Positions 35,800 to 45,323 are shown, numbered from the stretch's first letter. The stretch is 64,000 bases of DNA from Nonomuraea angiospora (GCF_014873145.1 NZ_JADBEK010000001.1:2914001-2978000), one strand, 5' to 3'. Translations and numbers: made by a program. Notes: generated by a model from the sequence alone, not told the origin.

Positions 35800-36447
35800 A
35801 TGACCAAACGGCGCAGGGTCGCGAACCTGCTGGCTCTGGCCGTGCTGACGGTGGCCGGGCAGCGGCCGATGCACCCGTACGAGATGGCCTCGGTGCTACG
35901 GGCGCGCGGCAAGGACCAGGACATGCCGATCAAGTGGGGATCCCTCTACACCGTCGTCCGCAACCTGGAGAAGCACGGCCTGATCGAGGCCGTGGAGAGC
36001 CTCAGAGAGGGCGCCCGCCCCGAGCGGACCGTCTACCGCGTCACCGAAGCCGGCCGGGAGGAGGCCGACGACTGGACGCGCGAGCTGCTGTCCACGCCCG
36101 TGCGGGAGCCGTCGGCGTTCGAGGCGGGGTTGTCGGTGCTGGGCGGGCTCGGCCCGGACGAGGTGGTGCCGCTGCTGCGGCAGCGCCTGGACCTCCTGGA
36201 GCAGCAGCTCCAGGAGGCGCGCCGGGCCCTGGAGCGGGACCGGGAGGAGGTGCCCAGGCTGTTCCTCCTCGAGTCCGAGTACGCGCTGGCGATGCGGGAG
36301 GCGGAGGCGGGCTGGGTGGGCGCGCTGCTGGCCGAGCTGACCTCCGGCACGTTCCCCGACCTGGATGGATGGCGGGCCTTCCACCGGACCGGCGAGCTGC
36401 CCCCTGAGGTGGCGGACATCGCGGAGTGGGGCAGCACAGCGGATTGA
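35800..36447 (+). CDS. PadR family transcriptional regulator
   Basis: 215 residues. The N-terminal PadR winged helix (HPYEMASVLRARG, WGSLYTVVRNLEKHGLIEA, YRVTEAGREEADDW) covers residues 1-90. A long coiled-coil dimerisation region follows (LLRQRLDLLEQQLQEARRAL). It is a subfamily 2-sized PadR. It precedes an alpha/beta hydrolase gene by 175 bp with a strong hairpin between; co-regulation is possible. Ligand unknown. Confidence 0.9.
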   Translation: MTKRRRVANLLALAVLTVAGQRPMHPYEMASVLRARGKDQDMPIKWGSLYTVVRNLEKHGLIEAVESLREGARPERTVYRVTEAGREEADDWTRELLSTPVREPSAFEAGLSVLGGLGPDEVVPLLRQRLDLLEQQLQEARRALERDREEVPRLFLLESEYALAMREAEAGWVGALLAELTSGTFPDLDGWRAFHRTGELPPEVADIAEWGSTAD

Positions 36448-36487
36448 CCTCGGCGACCGGCGAAGAGCCCGGTGGCCGATCGCAAGA

Positions 36488-36517
36488 CCGGCGGCGGTGC
36501 GGGAACACCGCCGCCGG
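36488..36517 (+). terminator. 12-pair GC hairpin after padR
   Basis: CCGGCGGCGGTG and its exact complement with a 6-nt loop, 40 bp after the padR stop. No T run; either a weak terminator or an attenuator ahead of the hydrolase gene. Confidence 0.5.
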
Positions 36518-36622
36518 GAGACCTTCGTACCGAAATGCCCGTGAAGCGGGACCCCGGACACGAGATGGCACTCGTAACAATAGCCGGGCTCCCCTTCACG
36601 GACCGAACCATGGGGAGTCACC

Positions 36623-37486
36623 ATGACCACGATCACGACCACTCTCGACACCGTGACGTCGAAGGACGGCACCACGATCAGCTACCGCCGGCTCGGCCGC
36701 GGCCCCGGGCTGGTGCTGCTGCACGGAGCGATGCAGACCGGCCACAGCAACATCGAGCTGGCCCAGGCCCTCGCCGACGAGTTCACCTGCTACGTGCCCG
36801 ACCGCCGCGGCCGGGGCCGCAGCGGCCCGTCAGGTCCGGACTACCGCCTCGATCGCGAGGTCGAGGACCTCGACGCGCTGCTGACCGCGACCGGGGCGGA
36901 CCGCGTCGTCGGCGTGAGCTCGGGCGCCATCATCACGCTGCGCACCGCGCTCGTGCGGCCCGGCCTGCGCAAGGCCGTCATCTTCGAGCCGCCGCTGGAC
37001 ATCGACGGCTCCTTCCCGGCCGGCTGGCTGGCGCGCTTCGACCGGGAGCTCGCCTCCGGCCGTATCCCGGCGGCGCTGGTCACCGGGATGAGGGCGGCGC
37101 GGCTGGGCCCGCCGGTCTTCAACGTCATACCGCGGGCGATCCTGGAGCCGCTCACGGCCATGATGCTGAAAAGTCAGGACAAGGCCGCGGTCGAGGGGGA
37201 GCCGACGTTCCGGGAGCTGGCCCCGTCGCTGCACAACGACGGGCAGCTGGTGGCGGAGACGGCCGGCGCCCTGGACCTCTACCGGTCGATCGAGACGGAA
37301 GTGCTCCTGCTCGGCGGCACCCGGAGCCCCGCCTATCTGAAGTCCGCGCTCACCGGGCTGGAGCGTGTCCTGCCCCATGCCCGGCGCGTGGACCTGCGAG
37401 GTCTGGACCACAGCGCGACCGGCAACGCCGACCAGCGCGGACGCCCCGAGCAGGTCGCGGCCGCGATCCGCGGCTTCCTGTCCTAG
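36623..37486 (+). CDS. Alpha/beta hydrolase, Ser nucleophile
   Basis: 287 residues. VLLHGAMQTG forms the oxyanion loop (residues 31-40), PDRRGRGRSGP follows, the nucleophile is Ser99 in GVSSG, and the late histidine lies in LDHSATGN. Similar to the broad esterase/lactonase/peroxidase family of actinomycetes. No signal peptide. The ATG at 36623 has a GGGGAG upstream. It ends 6 bp before the convergent permease gene. Confidence 0.87.
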   Translation: MTTITTTLDTVTSKDGTTISYRRLGRGPGLVLLHGAMQTGHSNIELAQALADEFTCYVPDRRGRGRSGPSGPDYRLDREVEDLDALLTATGADRVVGVSSGAIITLRTALVRPGLRKAVIFEPPLDIDGSFPAGWLARFDRELASGRIPAALVTGMRAARLGPPVFNVIPRAILEPLTAMMLKSQDKAAVEGEPTFRELAPSLHNDGQLVAETAGALDLYRSIETEVLLLGGTRSPAYLKSALTGLERVLPHARRVDLRGLDHSATGNADQRGRPEQVAAAIRGFLS

Positions 37487-37492
37487 CAGCCC

Positions 37493-38707
37493 TCAGGTGG
37501 TGGCGAGGGCGACCGTGGGCGACAGGCGGGCGGCCCGCATGGCGGGGTACAGCCCGGCGAGCGTGCCGATCAGCAGGGTCGCCCCGACCGCCCCGCCCAG
37601 CGCCCACGGCGGGACCACCGGCGGCCAGCCCCGCGACAGGGCGTAACCGGCGGTCGCCAGCGCGCCCAGGACCGCGCCCGCCACCCCGCCCAGGGCGGAC
37701 AGCAGCAGCGACTCGGCGAGGAACTGGACGCGCACCTGACCGCGGGTGGCTCCGAGCGAGCGGCGCAGGCCGATCTCCCTGCGCCGCTCCAGCACGGAGA
37801 TGACCATGGTGTTGGCCACCCCGACCCCGCCCACGAGCAGGGCCACCGCGCCGAGCCCGAGCAGCAGGTTGGTGAAGGCGCCCGCGGCGGCGGCCTTGGC
37901 TGCCAGGGCGTCCGACGGCCTGCTGACGGTGACCTCCTCCGGGTTCTCGGGGTTGACGGTGCGGGGCAGCACCTGGCGCACCGACTCCACCGCCTCGTCC
38001 GAGGAGCGCTCGTAGATGGTGGTGGGGTAGCCGTCGAAGCCCAGCAGCTCCCGCGCCGCGGGGAAGCCGACCAGGGCCGAGCGTTCGATCTCCGGGGCCA
38101 GCGGCATCGGCCCGAGGATCCCGATGACCGTGAACCAGCGGCCGCCCATCCACACCTGTACGCCGGTCCTGGCCAGGCCGAGCCGTTCGGCGGCCTGCGC
38201 GCCGAGCACGACGGCCGGCTGCCGGGCGGTGGCGTCGTTGAGCCAGGTGCCCTTGGTCACCGAGCCCTCCAGGGTGGTCAGGAGAGTGGTGCTGGCCGCC
38301 TGGACGGCGATGCCGCCGGTGACGGCTTCGGGGATGTGGTTGTTGCGGCGTACGGTGGCCTCCACGCCGCCCGTGGCCGCGGCCGTCCGGACCGGGCGGA
38401 TGCGCTGGACCATGGCCAGCGCGCCGGTCGGCAGCTTGGCCTCCTCCCCGAACATGGTCTGCCCCGGAGCCACCGTGAGCAGGTTGGTGCCGAGCCTGTC
38501 GAGCTGGCGCAGGAGCTGCTCGCGGGAGGAGGACGAGATCCCGATCACGGCGATCATCGTCGCGATGCCGATGGCGATGCCGAGGGCCGACAGGATCACC
38601 CTCGTCGGGCGGGCGCGCAGCCCGGCGGCCCCGACGCGCAGCACGTCCCCGAGGCTGAGCCGGCCGGGCGCGAGCCGCGCCCCGGCCCGGTGGTGGTGGT
38701 CGGTCAA
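37493..38707 (-). CDS. MacB/FtsX-type ABC permease
   Basis: 404 residues. TM1 is near residues 30-50 (RVILSALGIAIGIATMIAVIG), followed by a large extracytoplasmic MacB_PCD domain (about 55-270) and three C-terminal helices of the FtsX domain (ALLVGGVGVANTMVISVLERRREIGLRRSLGA region). The TTG at 38707 overlaps the ATPase stop by 4 bp (TTGA) and follows GAGAGGAG by 7 bases; an extension upstream would lie entirely inside the ATPase gene. It is the last gene of the lipoprotein-adaptor-ATPase-permease operon, an export pump of the MacAB kind. Confidence 0.9.
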   Translation of the reverse strand: MTDHHHRAGARLAPGRLSLGDVLRVGAAGLRARPTRVILSALGIAIGIATMIAVIGISSSSREQLLRQLDRLGTNLLTVAPGQTMFGEEAKLPTGALAMVQRIRPVRTAAATGGVEATVRRNNHIPEAVTGGIAVQAASTTLLTTLEGSVTKGTWLNDATARQPAVVLGAQAAERLGLARTGVQVWMGGRWFTVIGILGPMPLAPEIERSALVGFPAARELLGFDGYPTTIYERSSDEAVESVRQVLPRTVNPENPEEVTVSRPSDALAAKAAAAGAFTNLLLGLGAVALLVGGVGVANTMVISVLERRREIGLRRSLGATRGQVRVQFLAESLLLSALGGVAGAVLGALATAGYALSRGWPPVVPPWALGGAVGATLLIGTLAGLYPAMRAARLSPTVALATT

Positions 38708-39432
38708 CGCCCGGCTCCTCTCAACAGCTCCACGGGGCTCAGGTGGTCGTGCTCGTGGCCGTCGACGACGAGGCCGTCGCGCAGGCGTACCTGGCGGGCG
38801 CACCAGCCGGCGATCTCGGCGTCGTGGGTGATGACGGCGACGGTGGTGCCGGCCTCGTGCAGGTCCGCCAGGACGGCCAGCACGTCGGCGCCCGCGTGGG
38901 AGTCCAGGTTGCCCGTCGGCTCGTCGGCGAGGAGCAGCGGAGGGTCGCCCGCCACGGCCCGGGCGACGGCCACCCGCTGCTGCTCGCCGCCGGACAGCTC
39001 CGACGGCCGGTGCCGCAGCCGGTGGCCGAGCCCGACCCGTTCCAGCGCGGCGGCGGCGCGTTCGCGGCGGACGCGGCGGCCCGTGCCCGTGTAGAGCAGG
39101 CCGTCGGCCACGTTGTCGAGCGCGCTGACGCCGGGCGCGAGGTGGAACTGCTGGAAGACGAACCCCAGGGTGCGCGAGCGCAGCCCGGACAGCTCCCGGT
39201 CCGACAGGGTCGCGACGTCGTGGCCGGCGACGCGCACGGTGCCGGAGGTGGGGCGGTCGAGGGTGCCGATCATGTGGAGCATGGTGGACTTGCCCGATCC
39301 GGACGGGCCGACGATGGCCAGCAGGTCGCCCCGGTCGATGGTCAGGTCCACGCCGCGCAGGGCGTGCACGTCTCCGGCGTACGTCTTGGTCACCCCGCGC
39401 AACTCGACGATGCAGTTCCCTGGGCCGTTCAC
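38704..39432 (-). CDS. MacB-type ABC transporter ATPase
   Basis: 242 residues. Walker A GPSGSGKST, Q-loop QQFHLAPG, signature LSGGEQQRVAVARA, Walker B LLLADEPTGNLDS and the H-loop VITHD are all present. It is the LolD/MacB-like clade. The GTG at 39432 overlaps the adaptor stop by 4 bp (GTGA). It powers the adjacent FtsX permease and links to the periplasmic adaptor. Confidence 0.93.
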   Translation of the reverse strand: MNGPGNCIVELRGVTKTYAGDVHALRGVDLTIDRGDLLAIVGPSGSGKSTMLHMIGTLDRPTSGTVRVAGHDVATLSDRELSGLRSRTLGFVFQQFHLAPGVSALDNVADGLLYTGTGRRVRRERAAAALERVGLGHRLRHRPSELSGGEQQRVAVARAVAGDPPLLLADEPTGNLDSHAGADVLAVLADLHEAGTTVAVITHDAEIAGWCARQVRLRDGLVVDGHEHDHLSPVELLRGAGR

Positions 39433-40487
39433 TGGACCGGCACCCCGACCTTCATGCCCTCGGCCAGCCCCGCGCCCTTGATCTCGACCAGGCCGCCGCC
39501 GAACGCCCCGGTCTCGACCGCCACGATCCGGCTCGCCGCGCCCTCCACCACCTCGACCCCGAAGCCGCCCTCGCGCAGCGCCAGCAGCGCCTCGACGGGC
39601 ACCGCCAGAACGTTCGGGTGGCGGGCGCTGGCCATCTCCACCTCGACCGGCGCCTGGTCCAGCTTCGTCCTCGGCGGTTTGGCGAGGGTGATGTCCACGT
39701 CGATGGTGGTGGTCGCGTCCCGGTCCGATCCCGAGGACTCCGCGACCGTCCCGACCGACGTGATCCGGCCGCCGGCCCGCTCGCCGCCGGGGAGCGTCAC
39801 CGTGACCTTGGCGCCCTTGCGGGCCAGCGACTGGTCGCCGGTGTCCAGGTCCACGTGGACCAGGCGGCGGATGCCGCTCACCGTGAGCGCCTGCTGTCCG
39901 GGCGCGGTCCTGGCTCCGACCTCGGCCTTGGCGTCGGTCACGCGTACGGCGGCCGGCTGGAACACGACCTGGGCTGCGTCCACCCGCCCGCTCTCCGCCA
40001 GCCCCCTGTCCTCCTGCCAGTCCTTGACCGCCTGCTCGGTGGCGTAGCTGAAGTGGTCGTCCACGGTGAGGTAGTCGCCGTACCCGAGCGCCTTGAGGTT
40101 GCGCTCCAGCTGCTCGACGTCCGGCCCGTCGGACACGCCACGCTGCAGGGTCCGGTACAGCGGCAGGCTGCCGTACATGAGCACGAGCGGCCTGCGGTCC
40201 ACCTTGATCAGCGGGCGGCCGCGGCGGACCACCGCGCCCTGGGCGGCCACCCACGTCACGGTGCCGGAGGCGCCGGAGGCGATCCGGCGCTCCCCCGCGT
40301 AGGTGAGGGCGCCGTCCACGGTCTTGGTCTCCACCAGGTCCTGCCGGGCGATGTCCGCGGTGGCGGGGACCGGGGACCTGGCGGGCGTGGCGGCGCCGGG
40401 GCCGCCGTCGTTCATGACGGCCACCGCGGTCCACGTCGCGGCGACGGCCAGGACCGTGCCGCCGCTCAGCAGGATCCCCTTCCTCAC
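39429..40487 (-). CDS. HlyD-like adaptor with peptidoglycan-binding domain
   Basis: 352 residues. One N-terminal membrane anchor (residues 5-22, ILLSGGTVLAVAATWTAVAV), a barrel-sandwich hybrid segment (GTVTWVAAQGAVVRRGRPLIKV), a PG_binding_1 domain at about 110-165 (DVEQLERNLKALGYGDYLTV, quoted in part, and AVKDWQEDRGL), then membrane-fusion-protein beta domains. The insert of a peptidoglycan-binding domain between hybrid motif and beta-barrel is typical of Gram-positive versions of MacA. The GTG at 40487 overlaps the lipoprotein stop by 4 bp. Confidence 0.88.
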   Translation of the reverse strand: MRKGILLSGGTVLAVAATWTAVAVMNDGGPGAATPARSPVPATADIARQDLVETKTVDGALTYAGERRIASGASGTVTWVAAQGAVVRRGRPLIKVDRRPLVLMYGSLPLYRTLQRGVSDGPDVEQLERNLKALGYGDYLTVDDHFSYATEQAVKDWQEDRGLAESGRVDAAQVVFQPAAVRVTDAKAEVGARTAPGQQALTVSGIRRLVHVDLDTGDQSLARKGAKVTVTLPGGERAGGRITSVGTVAESSGSDRDATTTIDVDITLAKPPRTKLDQAPVEVEMASARHPNVLAVPVEALLALREGGFGVEVVEGAASRIVAVETGAFGGGLVEIKGAGLAEGMKVGVPVQ

Positions 40488-41011
40488 GACGTTTCCCCTG
40501 GCTTCTTGCCGCCGCCGGGCGCGTACTGCTCGCAGGCCTTGTGCGCGGCCTCGATCTTGTCCTTCGAGCCGTTCCTGATCTCGAAGCGCATGCCCTCGCC
40601 GGGCTTGGGGTCGGGCATGTCGACGCCGTGCCGGCGCATGCACTGCGCGAACTTGACCATCTGGTCGTAGTCCTGCCGGCTGGGCGTGTGGTCGCGGACG
40701 ACGGCGTCCATGATGGGCTGGCACGCCTTCTGGGCCTTGTCCATCTTGTCGCGGCCCACGCTCTTGGGGACCTCCACCCGGAGCTGGCCGTTCTGCGGGT
40801 CGGGCACGTCGATGCCGTGCTCGCGCATGCACTGCGCGTACTTCAGCTGGGCCTCCTGCGGGTCCAGCGACGCCGACGGGGTGGCCGTGGGCCCGGCGGA
40901 CGCGGTGCCGCCGCCGGCGCTGGCCACGCCGTCGTCCTTGGGCGCCGTGCCGCCGCACGCGGCCAGCGCCAGCGTGAGGGGGACGGCGGCCAGCAACAGC
41001 CGTACGTTCAT
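40484..41011 (-). CDS. Lipoprotein with duplicated CMRxHGxDxPDP module
   Basis: 175 residues. Lipoprotein signal with lipobox LAAC and lipidated Cys19. After a Thr/Ser/Gly linker come two copies of one unit: KYAQCMREHGIDVPDPQNG...KACQP (about 56-107) and KFAQCMRRHGVDMPDPKPG...KACEQ (about 119-165). Each has two cysteines that may pair. The family is widespread in actinomycetes next to MacAB-type pumps, without a known function; it may deliver or sense the pump substrate. It is the first gene of the four-gene operon and is divergent from the response regulator gene. Confidence 0.82.
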   Translation of the reverse strand: MNVRLLLAAVPLTLALAACGGTAPKDDGVASAGGGTASAGPTATPSASLDPQEAQLKYAQCMREHGIDVPDPQNGQLRVEVPKSVGRDKMDKAQKACQPIMDAVVRDHTPSRQDYDQMVKFAQCMRRHGVDMPDPKPGEGMRFEIRNGSKDKIEAAHKACEQYAPGGGKKPGETS

Positions 41012-41163
41012 GACGTTCGCTCCTTCGCGCCCGGGTCCTTCGCCCGGCGCGCGGCCTCACTCCAGCCCATGGGGTGCTAGAACCGGATAAGCCCGCCCCG
41101 CCGGTTTATCCGGCCCTAACACGTGATCCGTCACGCTCGGGTGCCAGAAGGAAAGGGGCGGCG

Positions 41164-41817
41164 ATGCGGGTGCTTGTCGTCGAGGACGAGGAACGGCTGG
41201 CGGACGCGGTCGCGCACGGGCTGCGGCTGCACGCGATCGCCGTGGACGTGGCCTACGACGGGCAGGACGCCCTGGAGCGGGCCGCGTACGTGGACTACGA
41301 CGTGGTGGTGCTCGACCGGGACCTGCCCGAGGTGCACGGCGACGACGTGTGCCGGCGGCTGCGCGAGGGCGGCGGGGGCGGCCGGGTGCTCATGCTGACC
41401 GCGGCGGGACAGATCCGCGACAAGATCGACGGGCTGTCGCTGGGCGCGGACGACTACCTGGTCAAGCCGTTCGCGTTCGCCGAGCTGGTGGCCCGGGTCC
41501 GGGCGCTGGCCCGCCGCTCGCCCCGCTCCGCGGTGCCCCCGCTCGAACGCGGCGGCATCGCGCTCGACCCGTCCCGCCGCACGGTCACCAGGGACGGGCG
41601 GCCGGTGTCGCTGAACCGCAAGGAGTTCGACGTGCTGCGCGTGCTGCTCGGCGCGGACGGCGAGCTGGTCACCTCCGGCGAGCTGCGCAGGAGCGTCTGG
41701 GACGAGCACGCCGACCCGGGCACGGGCGCGCTGCGGGTCACGATCACGTCGTTGCGCAAGAAGCTCGGCGTGCCGTCGGCGATCCTGAACGTGCCCGGCA
41801 AGGGGTACCGGCTTTGA
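41164..41817 (+). CDS. OmpR-family response regulator
   Basis: 217 residues. The receiver has the phospho-acceptor Asp51 in VVLDRDLPEVHG, acidic pocket EDE (7-9) and switch lysine in DDYLVKPF. The C-terminal winged helix (about 125-217) contains LNRKEFDVLRVLL and TITSLRKKLG. The ATG at 41164 has GGAAAGGGG upstream. Its stop overlaps the kinase start. The 152-bp divergent gap to the lipoprotein operon suggests that operon is its target. Confidence 0.94.
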   Translation: MRVLVVEDEERLADAVAHGLRLHAIAVDVAYDGQDALERAAYVDYDVVVLDRDLPEVHGDDVCRRLREGGGGGRVLMLTAAGQIRDKIDGLSLGADDYLVKPFAFAELVARVRALARRSPRSAVPPLERGGIALDPSRRTVTRDGRPVSLNRKEFDVLRVLLGADGELVTSGELRRSVWDEHADPGTGALRVTITSLRKKLGVPSAILNVPGKGYRL

Positions 41818-42980
41818 TCGTCGCCCGGTCGTGGTGGAGCAGCAGGCGGCTGCGGCTGCGGCTCACGCTGCTGTACGGCGGCCTGTTCTTCGTGGCCGGG
41901 TCGATCCTGCTCTGGCTCACCTACCTCATCACCGGCCAGGCGCTGAACCAGCAGTTCGTCACCGGGTTCAGGAAGATCCAGAACGCGCCCGGGGGCCTGG
42001 ACGCGGCGCGCCCGATGGTCGAGGACGTCGTGTTCATGGGCGACATCGAGAACCGGGCCGGCAACGTGCTCAGCGAGATGGTGCGCTCGTCCATGCTCGT
42101 GATGATCCTGGTCGGCGTGGTGGCGCTCGTGCTCGGCTACGTGGTGGCCGACCGGGCGCTGCGCCCGCTCGACCGGGTGACGGAGGCGGCGCAGCGGCTG
42201 TCGGAGAGCACCCTGCACGAGCGCATCGGGCTGCGGGGGCCGCCCGACGAGGTCAGGCGGCTGGCGGACACGTTCGACGCGATGCTGGAGCGGCTGCACC
42301 GGGTGTTCGACGCGCAGCGGCGCTTCATCGCCAACGCCTCGCACGAGCTGCGCACGCCGCTGGCCATCAACCGTACGGTGCTGGAGGTGTCGCTGGAGGA
42401 GCCGGCCGCCTCCGAGGACCTCAAGGCGCTGGCCAGGGCGCTGCTCGGCACGAACGCCCGCTACGAGCGGCTCATCGAGGGCCTGCTGCTGCTCGCGCAG
42501 TCGGAGCAGGAGCTCACCGTGCGCAGGCCGGTGGACCTGGAGCAGGTCGTGCGCACCGCGCTGGAGCAGATCGACCTGCAGTCGCGCAGGCGGCCCGTCA
42601 CGCTCCACCAGGACCTGCGGCCGGTGCTGGTCGAGGGGGATCCGCTGTTCCTGGAGCGGTGCGTGTTCAACCTGCTGGAGAACGCGATCAAGCACAACGT
42701 GCGCGACGGCGAGATCTGGCTCGCGCTGCGGCGGCAGGGCGGCGACGCGGTGGTCACGGTGCGCAACACCGGGCCGGCGGTGCCTCCGTACGAGGTGGAC
42801 GACCTGTTCGAGCCGTTCAGCCGGCTCCACGGCGACCGGGTGCGCTCGTTCAAGGGCGCGGGGCTGGGGCTGTCGATCGTGCGGGCCATCGTGCGCGCGC
42901 ACGGCGGCCAGGTCACCGCGGCCGCCCGGCCGGAAGGAGGGCTGAGCGTCACCGTACGGCTGCCGCACGGCCCGTCGTGA
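41814..42980 (+). CDS. Sensor histidine kinase
   Basis: 388 residues. TM1 is near 14-38, a short external loop follows (QQFVTGFRKIQNAPGG), TM2 is near 90-112, then HAMP (RALRPLDRVTEAAQRL), the H-box FIANASHELRTPLA with the phosphorylated His, the N-box NLLENAIKHN and the G-box GLGLSIVRAIV. TTG start overlapping the regulator stop (TTGA). The small external loop suggests sensing at the membrane, consistent with control of an export pump. Confidence 0.93.
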   Translation: MIVARSWWSSRRLRLRLTLLYGGLFFVAGSILLWLTYLITGQALNQQFVTGFRKIQNAPGGLDAARPMVEDVVFMGDIENRAGNVLSEMVRSSMLVMILVGVVALVLGYVVADRALRPLDRVTEAAQRLSESTLHERIGLRGPPDEVRRLADTFDAMLERLHRVFDAQRRFIANASHELRTPLAINRTVLEVSLEEPAASEDLKALARALLGTNARYERLIEGLLLLAQSEQELTVRRPVDLEQVVRTALEQIDLQSRRRPVTLHQDLRPVLVEGDPLFLERCVFNLLENAIKHNVRDGEIWLALRRQGGDAVVTVRNTGPAVPPYEVDDLFEPFSRLHGDRVRSFKGAGLGLSIVRAIVRAHGGQVTAAARPEGGLSVTVRLPHGPS

Positions 42981-43028
42981 GACCCGGCCCCGGCGTGCCC
43001 GTCCGGAGCCCCGTGACATCCTTGAAGT

Positions 43029-43625
43029 GTGCTGTCGCCAATCGACGTGCTGCAGGAGCAGATCAGGTCCCATTTGACCGCCTTCGACCGCCGGCAGGTC
43101 CCGCCCACCGGCGGGGTGCGCAGGGCCGCCGTCACCGTGTGCGTCCTGGAGGACGCCGAGCGGGTCCCGTACACGATCCTGATCAAGCGGGCCGCCCACG
43201 GGCGCAACCCGGGTCAGTGGGCGCTGCCCGGCGGGCGCCTGGACGACGGGGAACGCGCCGTGGACGCGGCGCTGCGCGAGCTCGCCGAGGAGACGGGCGT
43301 CACCGGGGTCGAGGTGGCCGGGATGCTCGACGACTTCGTCACCGACTCCGGCTTCGTGATCACGCCGGTGGTGGCGTTCGGCGGCGTCCAGCAGCCGGTG
43401 GCCGACCCGCGCGAGGTGGCCTCGGTGCACGACGTGCCGCTGGAGTGGTTCCTGGCGCCGGGGGTGCCGCGCTGGCGCGGCAAGCTGCTGCAGATGCCGC
43501 TGGGGCCGTCCATCGTGGTCCACGCGCCGACGGGGGCGATCCTGTGGCAGTTCGCCGAGGTGGCGCTGCGCGGGCGCGAGCAGCGGGTCTTCGACGTGAA
43601 GCAGCCGCGCTGGACGAGGACCTGA
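43029..43625 (+). CDS. NUDIX hydrolase
   Basis: 198 residues. The NUDIX box [23 protein letters not shown] (about residues 71-93) has all signature acids. An N-terminal helical stretch ([21 protein letters not shown], quoted in part) before the fold is typical of CoA pyrophosphatase-like members, but the additional CoA motif is not clear. GTG start, 48 bp after the kinase gene. Convergent with the TROVE gene. Given the neighbour, a role on RNA-derived nucleotides is possible but unsupported. Confidence 0.88.
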   Translation: MLSPIDVLQEQIRSHLTAFDRRQVPPTGGVRRAAVTVCVLEDAERVPYTILIKRAAHGRNPGQWALPGGRLDDGERAVDAALRELAEETGVTGVEVAGMLDDFVTDSGFVITPVVAFGGVQQPVADPREVASVHDVPLEWFLAPGVPRWRGKLLQMPLGPSIVVHAPTGAILWQFAEVALRGREQRVFDVKQPRWTRT

Positions 43626-43655
43626 CCGGGCGCTCCCGGTCAGGTCCCACGCGTC

Positions 43656-45323
43656 CTACGCGCGGACGAACCCGTTGACGACCATCGGCAGCGACGCGTC
43701 CAGGCCCGCCACGTTCAGCACGCCCTCGTCGCCGGGGTCGCCGATCGAGTGGCCGACGGCGGTCATCGCCGCGACGACCACGCGGGCGTCCGCCGCCACG
43801 GTGCGGCGGTAGGCGCCGAGCTCCTGCGACGGGTGGGCGCGCCCCGCCCACGTCTCGTTGTCGGTGAACACCACGATGCCGTCCACCGCCATCCGCTGCT
43901 CGCGCGCCCAGCGGAACGGCAGCGACAGGTCGGTGCCGCCGCCGGACGGCTGCCAGGAGCGGATCTCGCGCAGGTTGGTGCGCGGGGTCACCTTCGAGGC
44001 GTGGACGTTGGTGTCCACGTCGATGACGTGCACGTTCCCGCGCTCGATGCGGGCCAGCATGACCGCCATGGCGCAGCCCACCTTGTACGGTGCGCCGATC
44101 GACGAGCCGCCGACCATGACGCCGCCCCAGCTCATCGAGGCGGAGGAGTCGACCGCGACCAGCAGCCGCCGGCCCGTGGGCTCGACGGAGCCGAACGCCA
44201 GCTCGTACGTCTCCTCCAGCGCGTCCCGGATCGCCGGGACCGGCGCCCACGTGTGCGCGTCGGCGCGCGGGTTGGGCTGGGCGCGGCCCGAGCCGTACAC
44301 GCGCAGCGCCAGGAACGCGTCCATCGGGTGGATGCGCGCCCGCAGCAGCGCGTCGCGGTCGGTGAGCCGGGCGACCGCGCGCCGGGTGGCCTCGCCCTTC
44401 GGGGTGAGCGTGCCGATCCGCGTCATGCGGGCCAGGTTGCGCAGCAGCGCGGTCATGCCGATCGTGTCGACCAGCGCGTCCCACACCTTCGGCTCCCTCA
44501 GCACGGCGTCCGGCAGGAACTCCCACGGCACCTTGCGCTCGGTCACCACCTGGATCGCCTCGCGGGCCGTGGTGACCGCCTTGGCGGTCAGGAACCGGTC
44601 CACCGGCTCCAGCGTCTCGCGCGCCAGCTCGTCGGAGACGTTGCCGGCGATCCAGCCGAACAGCCGCGCCCGCTGCGGGCCGTCCGCCTTGGGGTGGGCG
44701 ATGCGCAGGACGTCGCGCAGGTCGAACGTCTCGCCCTGCGGCGTCCTGCGCTGGCGGGCCTTGCACACCTTGAACGCGACGTCGTCGGGGCTGCCGGCGG
44801 AGAACCAGGAGGCGAGCGCCGTGCGCAGGGACCGGCCGGTGACCGGCGCGGTGCCGCGCGCGGTCGGCTTGCCGCCGAGGTTCTTGTAGTAGCCGAAGAA
44901 GGAGGCGAGGTGGTCGGTCGTGCGGGCCACCTTGGGCAGGGCGAGCTTGGCCGCCTGCCGGGTGGCCGCGTCACCGCGCGCGTAGGCGGCGGCCAGCGCG
45001 AACAGCGCAGGGCGCTGCTTGGGGGCGCGCGGCGGGCGCGCGGTCGAGATGCCGGTGAGCAGCTCGACGACGCGCGGGCCGTCCTCGGCGATCGCCTCGA
45101 ACAGCGCCGCGGCGTTGCCGGCGGTGAGCTGCTCCTGCGACACGTAGTAGGTGCCGCCCGTGGTGCCGAGGATCAGGAAGTCCTCGACGCGCTGCCACAG
45201 GTCCTTCTCGAAGACGTAGCCGCCGGCCGCGTTGCGCACCTGGTCGGCGCGGCCGGGCAGCGGCTGGGTCTGCGGCGTGGCGAACGCGGAAACGCCGGCG
45301 AGGGGGTCACGGTTTCGCGCCAT
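43656..45323 (-). CDS. rsr: TROVE-domain protein (Ro60/Rsr family)
   Basis: 555 residues with the two-part Ro60 architecture. An alpha-helical HEAT-like TROVE ring covers about residues 25-370 (YVFEKDLWQRVEDFLILGT, YYVSQEQLT, ALAAAYARGD, LPKVARTTDHLASFF, VPWEFLPDAVL). A C-terminal von Willebrand A domain follows with a MIDAS DSSASMSWGG near 388 and partners GGGTDLS and FTDNETW. Ro60 binds Y RNA on the outside of the ring and the 3' ends of misfolded RNA in the hole; bacterial Rsr works with exonucleases such as PNPase. The ATG at 45323 follows GAGGTGA; a GTG three codons upstream is less likely. Two Y RNAs lie directly upstream on the same strand. Confidence 0.93.
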   Translation of the reverse strand: MARNRDPLAGVSAFATPQTQPLPGRADQVRNAAGGYVFEKDLWQRVEDFLILGTTGGTYYVSQEQLTAGNAAALFEAIAEDGPRVVELLTGISTARPPRAPKQRPALFALAAAYARGDAATRQAAKLALPKVARTTDHLASFFGYYKNLGGKPTARGTAPVTGRSLRTALASWFSAGSPDDVAFKVCKARQRRTPQGETFDLRDVLRIAHPKADGPQRARLFGWIAGNVSDELARETLEPVDRFLTAKAVTTAREAIQVVTERKVPWEFLPDAVLREPKVWDALVDTIGMTALLRNLARMTRIGTLTPKGEATRRAVARLTDRDALLRARIHPMDAFLALRVYGSGRAQPNPRADAHTWAPVPAIRDALEETYELAFGSVEPTGRRLLVAVDSSASMSWGGVMVGGSSIGAPYKVGCAMAVMLARIERGNVHVIDVDTNVHASKVTPRTNLREIRSWQPSGGGTDLSLPFRWAREQRMAVDGIVVFTDNETWAGRAHPSQELGAYRRTVAADARVVVAAMTAVGHSIGDPGDEGVLNVAGLDASLPMVVNGFVRA

